Shown: piece after piece, positions 1-5,794 of the stretch
Layout: each line of letters opens with the position of its first letter
Position numbering within the stretch: position 1 is the first letter of the stretch
NCBI GenBank assembly: GCA_029243445.1
Contig: JAQWSA010000037.1
Location: forward strand, 1 to 12,131
DNA: 12,131 nt
Direction of reading: 5' to 3'
Origin: Alphaproteobacteria bacterium
GTDB taxonomy: Bacteria > Pseudomonadota > Alphaproteobacteria > UBA6615
The notes under the pieces: generated by a model
What the model was told of the DNA's origin: nothing
Database searches by the model: none
The model's input: only the letters and a program-made list of their open reading frames with translations
Program-made: the position numbers and the translations under genes

Positions 1-176
1 GTTTTAAAGTTTATTTTCCTATGTGTGGACTCTTAATAAACATCAAATAATTCTATCAGAATCCTATATATTAGCTAACTACACTTACTACTAATTTGAG
101 AAATAGTTTAGTTAATAATTAATTAGACTAAATAACAGATGTTTCATATTTCAATATATTCAGCTAAACCATCTTT
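1..176. other. AT-rich gene-free leader upstream of the djlA-type gene
   Basis: No open frame, RNA gene or strong terminator is visible. The stretch is very rich in A and T, with a weak inverted repeat (TTTAGT at 107-112 and ACTAAA at 127-132). A sequence TTGAGA at 96-101 could be a -35 element for the gene at 177, but the bases at the expected -10 distance (about 118-125) match the consensus poorly. The promoter of the first three genes probably lies here, but its position cannot be fixed by reading alone. Confidence 0.5.
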
Positions 177-905
177 ATGAGTATTTGGGGAAAACTTATA
201 GGCGGGGCTGCTGGGTTTGCTCTAGGCGGACCTTTAGGGGCATTATTAGGTGGTATTGCTGGCCATGTATATGATTCCAGTAAAAATATCACAGATGACA
301 CAGATGATCCCACCAAACAAATTGGTTTTACTATTGCTGTAATTGCTTTGGGCGCTAAGTTAGCCAAAGCAGATGGAGTAGTTAGTGAAAAAGAAATTCG
401 TGCATTTCGAAAAGTGTTTAAGGTTGCCCCAGAAGAGATTAATAATGTTGCAAGAGTATTTAATATAGCTCGTCGCAGCGTAGATGGCTATGAACCCTAC
501 GCTAAACAAGTTGCCGGTATGTTTGCTAATAACCCTTACGTTTTGGAGAAGCTTCTAGGGTGCCTGTTCTTTATAGCACAGGCAGACGGCAATGTCTCAG
601 AAGCAGAAATTAAATATTTACAAAACGTCTCTATGATTTTTGGTTTCAGTGAGAATGATTTTTCTCGTATACGTGCAGAGAATATAGGAGCCGATTCTCT
701 AGATCCTTATACGATTCTTGGAGTGCCATACGATCTTGATAATAACGAAATAAAATCTGCCTACCGGAAACTCATTCGAGAACACCATCCAGATACATTA
801 ATTGCCCAGGGGATGCCCGAAGAGTTTATTGAAATTGCCAATAGTAAAGTAGCAGCTATAAATGCAGCCTACGATAAAATTTGCAGTGATCGGGGCATTA
901 AGTAA
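177..905 (+). CDS. djlA: DjlA-type co-chaperone: TerB-like domain plus C-terminal J domain
   Basis: This 242-residue protein resembles the DjlA/DjiA family, which are J-domain partners of DnaK linked to the membrane. Seen: a glycine- and alanine-rich hydrophobic segment at residues 7-30, which could be a membrane anchor; a helical TerB-like region at about 45-160; and a C-terminal J domain from D176 (DPYTILGVP) carrying the HPD motif at 204-206, which is needed to stimulate DnaK ATPase. The J domain sits at the C-terminus, as in DjlA and unlike DnaJ. E. coli DjlA is somewhat longer, at about 270 residues. The start at 177 gives the MSIWGK...GGAAGF beginning I associate with alphaproteobacterial members; no strong Shine-Dalgarno is visible. 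The stop is 14 bases before the ABC-F gene, so the two are probably cotranscribed. The client is unknown. Confidence 0.9.
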   Translation: MSIWGKLIGGAAGFALGGPLGALLGGIAGHVYDSSKNITDDTDDPTKQIGFTIAVIALGAKLAKADGVVSEKEIRAFRKVFKVAPEEINNVARVFNIARRSVDGYEPYAKQVAGMFANNPYVLEKLLGCLFFIAQADGNVSEAEIKYLQNVSMIFGFSENDFSRIRAENIGADSLDPYTILGVPYDLDNNEIKSAYRKLIREHHPDTLIAQGMPEEFIEIANSKVAAINAAYDKICSDRGIK

Positions 906-919
906 CGAGTTTTATTCAA

Positions 920-2731
920 ATGGCTAATGATCCTCCCGTCATAACTCTTCGCGAAATAAAGGTTAGGTTTGCCAAGGACCCTTTATTAGATGATGCTAAT
1001 CTTCAACTAATACCGGGATCAAGAACCTGCCTTGTAGGGCGCAACGGCAGCGGAAAATCTACTATAATGAAAATCATAGCAGGTCTATTTGAACCTGATA
1101 ATGGACAACTCTATTTTGAGCCTGGCTTGACCATAGGATACTTACAACAAGACGTTCCATTACCAGATTCAGGTAATGTTGCATCATTTGTAGCAAATAC
1201 AGGTCATACAGAATCTGCTAGATTTGAAGTCGATGATCTCCTTTCTAGGTTAGAGATTGATGGAGATCGAGATATTAGTTCTTTATCTGGCGGTGAAAGC
1301 CGTCGTGCTGCTTTAGCGCGATCTTTATTAGGGAATCCAGACGTACTTCTACTAGATGAACCAACAAACCATCTAGACTTACGAACTATACAATGGCTTG
1401 AAAAAACATTGCTTAATAGTAGAAAAACAATTTTGGTAGTAAGCCATGACCGTGCATTTCTAAAACAAATAACAACTGATACTTTATGGCTGCATCGCAA
1501 CCAGATTTTACACAATACAAATGGGTATAGTGATTTTGATAGATGGAGTGAGGCAATCTTAGATGATGAAGTAAAAGCTGAACATAAACTCCGTCAAAAA
1601 ATTCGTTCAGAAGAGCATTGGTTAGTCCATGGTGTAACTGCAAGAAGAAAAAGAAATCAGGGTAGGCTAAAATCACTTGAGGTTCTGAGAGAAAGGCGAA
1701 GGGCTACCCTTACAGGCGAAACAAGCGTGAATATTGATGCTGATAGCGGGCCTATTAGTGGCCGACTAGTTATAGAAGCAAAGGAACTGGTTAAGTCATA
1801 TAACAATAAAAATATAGTTAATAAATTCTCGACTAGAATTCTAAAAGGTGACCGGATAGGGTTCATTGGTCCAAACGGAGCCGGAAAAACCACCTTATTA
1901 AATTTATTGATAGGAAATTTATTACCAGACAGCGGTCGATTGCGCTTGGGAAGCAATTTGACAATTGCTTTATTTGATCAAACACGTGAAAGTTTAATTC
2001 TTGATGATACATTATGGCAAACTTTAGTTCCTGAAGGCGGAGATTCACTTAATGTACGTGGCAAGCAACGGCACGTCGTAGCATATTTACGTGATTTTCT
2101 ATTTGATGAAAAACAGTCAAAATCGCCTGTTTCTTCGTTATCTGGTGGAGAAAGGAACCGTTTACTTCTGGCCAAAATTCTTGCTCAACCAAGCAATTTA
2201 TTAGTTCTAGATGAACCTACCAATGATCTAGATTCAGACACTCTTGATGTACTTCAAGAAATGCTTGATGATTATGATGGGACTTTATTACTTGTTAGTC
2301 ATGACCGAGAATTCTTAGATCGTGTAGTTACCAGTACGATAGCTATCGAGAGTGATGGTATTATAACAGAATACGCCGGCGGTTACTCAGACTATCTTTA
2401 TCAGAAAAAAGACCAAAAGCAGACCTTCTATAATTCAGATCCTAAGAAAAGAAAGAAAACTCAAAAAGAGAATAAGTTAAAAAACAATAAAACAAAAAAA
2501 TTATCCTATAAAGACCAGCGAGAATTAGAAAAATTACCAACCATAATTTCTAACTTACAAGAAACCAAACAACAACTTGAATCTATACTAGCTGACCCTG
2601 ATTTATATACTCAAGATGCACTAAAATATAATGACATTGCTGAAAAATTAAAAAAATTAAATTTGGAAATAACGGAGGCTGAAGATCGGTGGTTGTTCTT
2701 AGAAACAGCTCTAGAAGCTCTAAGTAAATAA
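920..2731 (+). CDS. uup: ABC-F family ATPase, Uup type
   Basis: A 603-residue soluble protein with two ABC ATPase domains and no membrane segments. First domain: Walker A GRNGSGKST at 40-48, signature LSGGE at 122-126, Walker B ending D146-E147. Second domain: Walker A GPNGAGKTT at 317-325, signature LSGGE at 407-411, Walker B ending D431-E432. The linker between them is rich in arginine and lysine (ARRKRNQGRLKSLEVLRERRR), as in the ABC-F interdomain linker that contacts tRNA at the ribosomal E site. After a lysine-rich stretch (about 505-527), residues 530-603 form a predicted coiled coil, the feature that separates Uup from EttA. E. coli Uup is about 635 residues. Uup is linked to ribosome function and to suppression of transposon precise excision. 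It is not a transporter. No key motif is missing. The amidase gene starts 7 bases downstream. Confidence 0.93.
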   Translation: MANDPPVITLREIKVRFAKDPLLDDANLQLIPGSRTCLVGRNGSGKSTIMKIIAGLFEPDNGQLYFEPGLTIGYLQQDVPLPDSGNVASFVANTGHTESARFEVDDLLSRLEIDGDRDISSLSGGESRRAALARSLLGNPDVLLLDEPTNHLDLRTIQWLEKTLLNSRKTILVVSHDRAFLKQITTDTLWLHRNQILHNTNGYSDFDRWSEAILDDEVKAEHKLRQKIRSEEHWLVHGVTARRKRNQGRLKSLEVLRERRRATLTGETSVNIDADSGPISGRLVIEAKELVKSYNNKNIVNKFSTRILKGDRIGFIGPNGAGKTTLLNLLIGNLLPDSGRLRLGSNLTIALFDQTRESLILDDTLWQTLVPEGGDSLNVRGKQRHVVAYLRDFLFDEKQSKSPVSSLSGGERNRLLLAKILAQPSNLLVLDEPTNDLDSDTLDVLQEMLDDYDGTLLLVSHDREFLDRVVTSTIAIESDGIITEYAGGYSDYLYQKKDQKQTFYNSDPKKRKKTQKENKLKNNKTKKLSYKDQRELEKLPTIISNLQETKQQLESILADPDLYTQDALKYNDIAEKLKKLNLEITEAEDRWLFLETALEALSK

Positions 2732-2738
2732 CTCTATC

Positions 2739-3446
2739 ATGCCCATAATTAATTATTATCCTTCAACCAATTTTAATGAACGAATAGCCGAGGGAACAGG
2801 TCCAGTAAAAATTGATATTCTAGTAATACATTATACTGGCATGTTACCCGAAAACAGCGCATTAGATTGGCTATGTAATCCTGAATCTAAGGTAAGCGCT
2901 CACTATTTAATTGATGAAAAAGGAAGTATTTTTAATCTTGTACCAGTCCTTATGCGCGCTTGGCATGCTGGAAAAAGCTATTGGCGAGGAGCAACAGATA
3001 TTAACTCTCGTTCTATAGGCATCGAGCTTGTAAACCCTGGGCATGATTTTGGTTATCGTGATTTTTCTTTAAACCAAGTTAATTCTTTAATTTATTTAGC
3101 AAATAAACTTTTATCACAACATCCTATTCCACCGCGTAATGTCCTTGGACATTCAGATATATCTCCCTCTCGTAAAATTGATCCAGGAGAACGTTTTCCA
3201 TGGAAGAAACTAGCGGAAGAAGGAATTGGTTTATGGCCCAATCAAAAAAAATCAAATAATACTGAAATGAGTAATAAAGATTTTATAAAAATACTAAATT
3301 CTTATGGGTATGACACTGATAATAATTCACTCAGTGATCTAGTGACGGCATTCCAAAGACATTTTCGTCCAGAACTCTGTGACGGTATTGTGGATAAGGA
3401 AACACAGGTTCAATTAGAAAACCTAATGTTTTCTATTGCAGAATAG
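2739..3446 (+). CDS. N-acetylmuramoyl-L-alanine amidase (Amidase_2, AmpD/AmiD type) with C-terminal peptidoglycan-binding domain
   Basis: A 235-residue zinc amidase that cleaves between N-acetylmuramic acid and L-alanine of the stem peptide. Zinc ligands are visible as H31 (VIHYTG), H138 (GHSD) and D148 (KIDPG). E96 (IGIELVN) and K146, two before the last ligand, match the catalytic Glu and Lys of AmpD. Residues 177-231 resemble a three-helix PG_binding_1 domain, which AmpD lacks and AmiD has. There is no signal peptide or lipobox, whereas E. coli AmiD is an outer-membrane lipoprotein. The protein may therefore be a cytoplasmic recycling enzyme or be exported by another route; the sequence does not decide this, so no symbol is given. 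It lies 7 bases after the ABC-F gene and 24 bases before rnpB, next to the cell wall cluster. Confidence 0.93.
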   Translation: MPIINYYPSTNFNERIAEGTGPVKIDILVIHYTGMLPENSALDWLCNPESKVSAHYLIDEKGSIFNLVPVLMRAWHAGKSYWRGATDINSRSIGIELVNPGHDFGYRDFSLNQVNSLIYLANKLLSQHPIPPRNVLGHSDISPSRKIDPGERFPWKKLAEEGIGLWPNQKKSNNTEMSNKDFIKILNSYGYDTDNNSLSDLVTAFQRHFRPELCDGIVDKETQVQLENLMFSIAE

Positions 3447-3464
3447 TCCATAAGCTCTTAATCA
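3436..3464 (+). promoter_or_regulatory. Candidate rnpB promoter overlapping the amidase 3' end
   Basis: Only 24 bases separate the amidase stop from the first base of the RNase P RNA, so any dedicated rnpB promoter must overlap the end of the amidase gene. TTGCAG at 3436-3441 is a fair -35. With a 17-base spacer, TAATCA at 3459-3464 would be the -10, placing the transcription start at about 3471, exactly where the P1 helix begins. The -10 is a poor match, and CTTAAT at 3457-3462 is an alternative with a 15-base spacer. The RNA could also be processed from the upstream transcript. Confidence 0.3.
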
Positions 3465-3470
3465 TTAGAG

Positions 3471-3866
3471 GTCAGATGGTCGGATAGCTGCGCATAAAAA
3501 ATTGGGAAACCTTTTTATGTGAGGAAAGTCCGGGCTCCACGGAAATACGGTGCCGGTTAACGGCCGGCGGGGGCGACCCTAGGGAAAGTGCCACAGAAAA
3601 GAAACCGCCTATATGCAATACTTTAAGTAAAATATGGGTAAGGGTGAAATGGTGCGGTAAGAGCGCACCGCGCAGCCGGTAACGGATGCGGCATGGTAAA
3701 CCCCACTGGGAGCAAGATCGAATAGGGGTGACAGATGGCATTTTTCCGTGCCGTCACCCGGGTGGATCGCACGAGGCATTCGGCAACGAATGCCCCAGAT
3801 GAATAGCTATCTCCTACCAAACTAGAGTTTTGGTAGGAACAGAACCCGGCTTATAGACCATCTGAC
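3471..3866 (+). ncRNA. rnpB: RNase P RNA (M1 RNA), bacterial type A
   Basis: This is the catalytic RNA of RNase P, which removes the 5' leader of tRNA precursors together with the RnpA protein. The ends are set by the P1 helix: GTCAGATGGTC at 3471-3481 is the exact reverse complement of GACCATCTGAC at 3856-3866. Conserved core segments are present: GAGGAAAGTCCGGGCTCC at 3521-3538; ACAGAAAAGAAACCGCC ending at 3609; the stretch from about 3639 with GGGTGAAA and GGTGCGGTAAGAGCGCACC; and AGAACCCGGCTTATAGACC at 3841-3859. Peripheral hairpins are also visible: GGGTGAC/GTCACCC (3726-3732 with 3753-3759), an 8-bp stem capped by a GCAA tetraloop (3775-3794), and TCCTACCAAA/TTTGGTAGGA (3812-3821 with 3829-3838). 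The length of about 396 bases is normal for type A. Its G+C is clearly higher than its surroundings, as expected for a structured RNA. Confidence 0.98.
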
Positions 3867-4011
3867 TTCATTATAAACTGTTATCTAATACGATGTTCTA
3901 CTTGAGTTTATAGTAAATAATTTAAATAAGAACTTAATAGAAAATCAGCACAAAATACGGTTATTTTTTTTGTCAACTTAAGAACATTACAAGAACAAGT
4001 TATGGTCACAT

Positions 4012-4026
4012 TTAACGGTTATTTAA
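4012..4026 (+). promoter_or_regulatory. Candidate CtrA box, upstream copy
   Basis: The sequence TTAACGGTTATTTAA fits TTAA-N7-TTAA, the core binding pattern of the alphaproteobacterial cell-cycle regulator CtrA. It lies about 110 bases upstream of the candidate -35 element of mraZ. In DNA this rich in A and T, a match of this kind is expected by chance fairly often, so support is modest. Confidence 0.3.
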
Positions 4027-4095
4027 ATAGTCTTCGTTTTACTCTTCTTTAATGTCCTTAAGTTATTAATAAACAATATTAATTTCTATCATTAT

Positions 4096-4111
4096 TTATA
4101 ACAAATTTAAC
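4096..4111 (+). promoter_or_regulatory. Candidate CtrA box, promoter-proximal copy
   Basis: TTAT at 4096-4099, seven bases, then TTAAC at 4107-4111. This is one mismatch from the CtrA pattern TTAA-N7-TTAAC. It ends 10 bases before the candidate -35 element, a position where an activator could touch RNA polymerase. No ctrA gene is in the window, so whether the organism has this regulator is inferred only from its likely class. Confidence 0.3.
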
Positions 4112-4121
4112 CTCTAGACCG

Positions 4122-4151
4122 TTGACTGACCATATTTTTCCATGTTATCCC
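4122..4151 (+). promoter_or_regulatory. Candidate promoter of the mraZ / dcw operon
   Basis: TTGACT at 4122-4127 matches the -35 consensus at five of six positions. A 17- or 18-base spacer leads to TTATCC (4145-4150) or TATCCC (4146-4151), which is only a fair -10. GTTATCCC here also partly resembles the GCTANAWC -10 described for alphaproteobacterial housekeeping promoters. The start point would be near 4158, giving a 5' leader of about 115 bases. The TGGG-type repeat array runs through the spacer and the -10. Confidence 0.4.
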
Positions 4152-4162
4152 ATATATTCCCA
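4129..4162 (-). promoter_or_regulatory. Putative MraZ operator: four TGGG-type repeats with 10-bp period
   Basis: On the + strand ACCA (4129-4132), TCCA (4139-4142), CCCA (4149-4152) and CCCA (4159-4162) are spaced exactly 10 bp apart. On the - strand these read TGGG, TGGG, TGGA, TGGT. Known MraZ operators are direct TGGG-type repeats separated so that they recur about every 10 bp, bound by the ring-shaped MraZ oligomer. The array overlaps the candidate -10 and lies about 110 bp before the mraZ start, as expected for autoregulation. The two outer copies (4129, 4139) are degenerate. A single further TGGG lies on the + strand at 4207-4210. Confidence 0.6.
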
Positions 4163-4239
4163 ATTTAAATATTTCTTACTCATAAGTAATGAAATAATAA
4201 AATAATTGGGAATGTCGATTTAAAACCGACTTATGTCGG
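4156..4239 (+). promoter_or_regulatory. mraZ 5' leader with inverted repeats
   Basis: ATTCCCAATT at 4156-4165 and AATTGGGAAT at 4204-4213 are perfect inverted copies around a 38-base loop. The first arm overlaps the last TGGG-type repeat. Just downstream CCGAC (4226-4230) can pair with GTCGG (4235-4239) around the loop TTAT, burying the ATG at 4233. GTCG at 4214-4217 could instead pair with CGAC at 4227-4230, giving two exclusive small hairpins. If transcription starts near 4158, most of this is in the mRNA. No known riboswitch family is recognised. Confidence 0.35.
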
Positions 4240-4274
4240 GCGTTAGGGGCGTTACGGATAGCGAGCAAATACAA

Positions 4275-4751
4275 ATGGCGTTGTTTCTTTCAACGACTAT
4301 AAATAAAGTTGATACAAAAGGACGAGTATCGGTCCCAGCTGCATTTCGTGCATCACTGGTTGGGCAGCATTTTCATGGAATAGCAGCCATACCATCTTTT
4401 AAATATCCAGCCATTCAGTGCGGCGGCATGGACTGGATGGAACAACTGAGTAGTGGTGTTAACGCATTTGATTTCTTTTCTGATGAACATGATACATTAA
4501 CAGCTGCTTTATTTAGCCAAACCGAACAGCTTTCGTTTGACGGAGAGGGACGGGTTATCTTACCGGCTTTACTCGTTCAACATGCCAATATTAATAAAGA
4601 AGCAGCTTTTGTTGGCCGTGGACCAACATTTGAAATTTGGGAACCCCAAGCTTTCGACAAATACCAAATTGAAGCAACACAAAAAGCAGCAGAACAACGG
4701 CTAACCCTAAGGCCTTCGGCCCCCCCTGGCATAAACGGGGAGAAAGGTTGA
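4275..4751 (+). CDS. mraZ: Transcriptional regulator MraZ
   Basis: A 158-residue MraZ protein, the DNA-binding first gene of the dcw cluster that represses its own operon in E. coli. It holds two SpoVT/AbrB-like halves, each with the DxxGR signature: DTKGRVSVP from residue 13 and DGEGRVILP from residue 89. The start at 4275 is chosen because it gives the usual MALFLST...NKVD N-terminus and a normal length. An in-frame ATG at 4233 would add 14 residues (MSGVRGVTDSEQIQ) with no family resemblance, and it sits in a small hairpin. Neither start has a strong Shine-Dalgarno; AGCGAG at 4260-4265 is the best for 4275. The stop overlaps the rsmH start (TGATG). The last codons include a run of seven C (4720-4726) able to pair with the rsmH ribosome binding site. 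Confidence 0.95.
   Translation: MALFLSTTINKVDTKGRVSVPAAFRASLVGQHFHGIAAIPSFKYPAIQCGGMDWMEQLSSGVNAFDFFSDEHDTLTAALFSQTEQLSFDGEGRVILPALLVQHANINKEAAFVGRGPTFEIWEPQAFDKYQIEATQKAAEQRLTLRPSAPPGINGEKG
4737..4747 (+). promoter_or_regulatory. rsmH ribosome binding site, possibly masked by a C run
   Basis: GGGGAGAAAGG precedes the rsmH ATG at 4751; GGGGAG ends 8 bases before it. The G run at 4737-4740 can pair with CCCC at 4723-4726 around a 10-base loop. Ribosomes finishing mraZ would open this stem, so coupled translation is plausible. The site also explains the choice of ATG at 4751 over the TTG at 4748, which would leave this site too close. Confidence 0.5.
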
Positions 4752-5794
4752 TGGTGGCTGCCGAAATCCGGCATCGTCCTAACCAGGTAGGTCCTGAGAC
4801 CCAACTTGGTTTAGTAAACACACATACACCTGTACTTTTAGATTCTATAATACCAGCTATTAACCCTAGTAAAGGCAAAGTTTATGTAGATGGAACTTTG
4901 GGAGGGGGGGGTTACGCACGTGCCATTCTTGAAGCAGCAGATTGCGTTGTATGGGGTATCGATAGAGATCCCGATGCAATTAAAATTAATACCGAGCTAG
5001 CAGCCCACTATACAGGACGTCTAAAATTAGTTTCCGGGCATTTTGGAGACATGCAAGCCCTGTTATCCGAAAGAGGCGTTTTTAATGCTGACGGAGTAAC
5101 GCTCGACCTAGGCTTATCATCCATACAAATGGATAACGCAGATCGCGGATTTGCTTTTTCTCAAGACGGTCCCCTTGATATGCGAATGGATAAGTCAGGG
5201 CAAAGCGCTGCGGAATTAGTTAATTTTATAGATGAAGATGAATTAGCGGACATAATCTACACGTATGGCGAAGAACGTATGTCAAGACACATAGCTAACG
5301 CTATAGTAAAAGAACGAAAAAAAACGCCAATAGAAACAACGGGGCGTCTTGCAAATATCATTCGAGAAGTCGTCAGGTCCCGAGCAAGCAAAAAAAAATC
5401 TAAACACAACAAAATAGATCCAGCAACCCGTACATTCCAAGCCATCAGAATTAAAGTAAATGATGAACTATCAGAACTTGATCGTGGCTTAAATGCAGCC
5501 GAAAAAATACTAAAACCTGGTGGAAAGCTGGCCGTTGTATCTTTTCACTCGCTTGAAGACCGTATTGTAAAGCTTTTTTTACGAAAACGCAGTGGCAGCG
5601 ATGCACGCGCCTCTAGACACTTGCCAGAAATCGTCTCAATTAAAGAACCCACCTGGACGCTAATAAGTAAAAAGGCAATTAAACCTAGTGAACCAGAAAT
5701 TTCTAAGAACCCCAGAGCCCGTTCTGCTCGCTTAAGAGTAGCTGAGCGAACTAAAGCTCCTAGCTGGGGTTTTATTAATGAGGGAAACGAATAA
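4751..5794 (+). CDS. rsmH: 16S rRNA (cytosine1402-N4)-methyltransferase RsmH (MraW)
   Basis: A 347-residue SAM-dependent methyltransferase that makes the N4 methyl group of m4Cm1402 in the decoding centre of 16S rRNA. Seen: HTPVLLDS near the N-terminus; the SAM-binding loop DGTLGGGGY at 47-55; the acidic WGIDRDPDA that follows; TLDLGLSSIQMD and RGFAFSQDGPLDMRMD; FQAIRIKVNDEL; and SFHSLEDR at 264-271, a family hallmark. Length is close to the usual 310-350 residues. ATG at 4751 overlaps the mraZ stop by one base. TTG at 4748 is an alternative start adding one residue. The glycine loop is encoded by a run of eight G (4904-4911), and a lysine triplet by nine A (5390-5398), both prone to slippage. 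The stop overlaps the ftsL start (TAATG). Confidence 0.97.
   Translation: MVAAEIRHRPNQVGPETQLGLVNTHTPVLLDSIIPAINPSKGKVYVDGTLGGGGYARAILEAADCVVWGIDRDPDAIKINTELAAHYTGRLKLVSGHFGDMQALLSERGVFNADGVTLDLGLSSIQMDNADRGFAFSQDGPLDMRMDKSGQSAAELVNFIDEDELADIIYTYGEERMSRHIANAIVKERKKTPIETTGRLANIIREVVRSRASKKKSKHNKIDPATRTFQAIRIKVNDELSELDRGLNAAEKILKPGGKLAVVSFHSLEDRIVKLFLRKRSGSDARASRHLPEIVSIKEPTWTLISKKAIKPSEPEISKNPRARSARLRVAERTKAPSWGFINEGNE

Larger units (their letters stand above)
3867..4274 (+). other. AT-rich control region between rnpB and mraZ
   Basis: About 400 bases without a convincing gene. No G+C-rich terminator stem follows rnpB. The only structures near its end are a weak 8-bp stem with a 25-base loop (TATAAACT 3872-3879, AGTTTATA 3905-3912) and a run of eight T at 3963-3970 preceded by A-rich sequence. 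The region contains a 10-bp direct repeat ACGGTTATTT (3957-3966 and 4015-4024), two CtrA-like sites, a candidate promoter, a TGGG-type repeat array, and a leader with inverted repeats; the main sites are listed separately. Short frames such as 4002-4052 (16 codons) lack ribosome binding sites and are not called. Confidence 0.6.

Noticed and set aside
1204..2175. Several - strand open frames inside the ABC-F gene
   Set aside because: They are shadows of a complete, motif-rich gene on the + strand and have no recognisable domains or ribosome binding sites.
3472..3820. Two - strand open frames across 3472-3741 and 3623-3820
   Set aside because: They lie antisense to the RNase P RNA, whose conserved core and P1 pairing fully explain the sequence; the translations resemble no known protein.
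3951..3975. T-run (3963-3970) as an intrinsic terminator for rnpB
   Set aside because: The preceding stem would be A-T only with a four-base loop, and it lies about 95 bases past the mature 3' end; too weak to call.
4002..4052. Small 16-codon open frame in the rnpB-mraZ gap
   Set aside because: No Shine-Dalgarno, no recognisable peptide, and it overlaps the CtrA-like site; expected by chance in a gap of this size.
4145..4152. TTATCCCA as a DnaA box
   Set aside because: It differs from TTATNCACA at conserved positions, stands alone, and is better explained by the TGGG-type array.
4748..4750. TTG as the rsmH start
   Set aside because: It adds one residue only and is followed directly by ATG at 4751, which is better spaced from GGGGAG.
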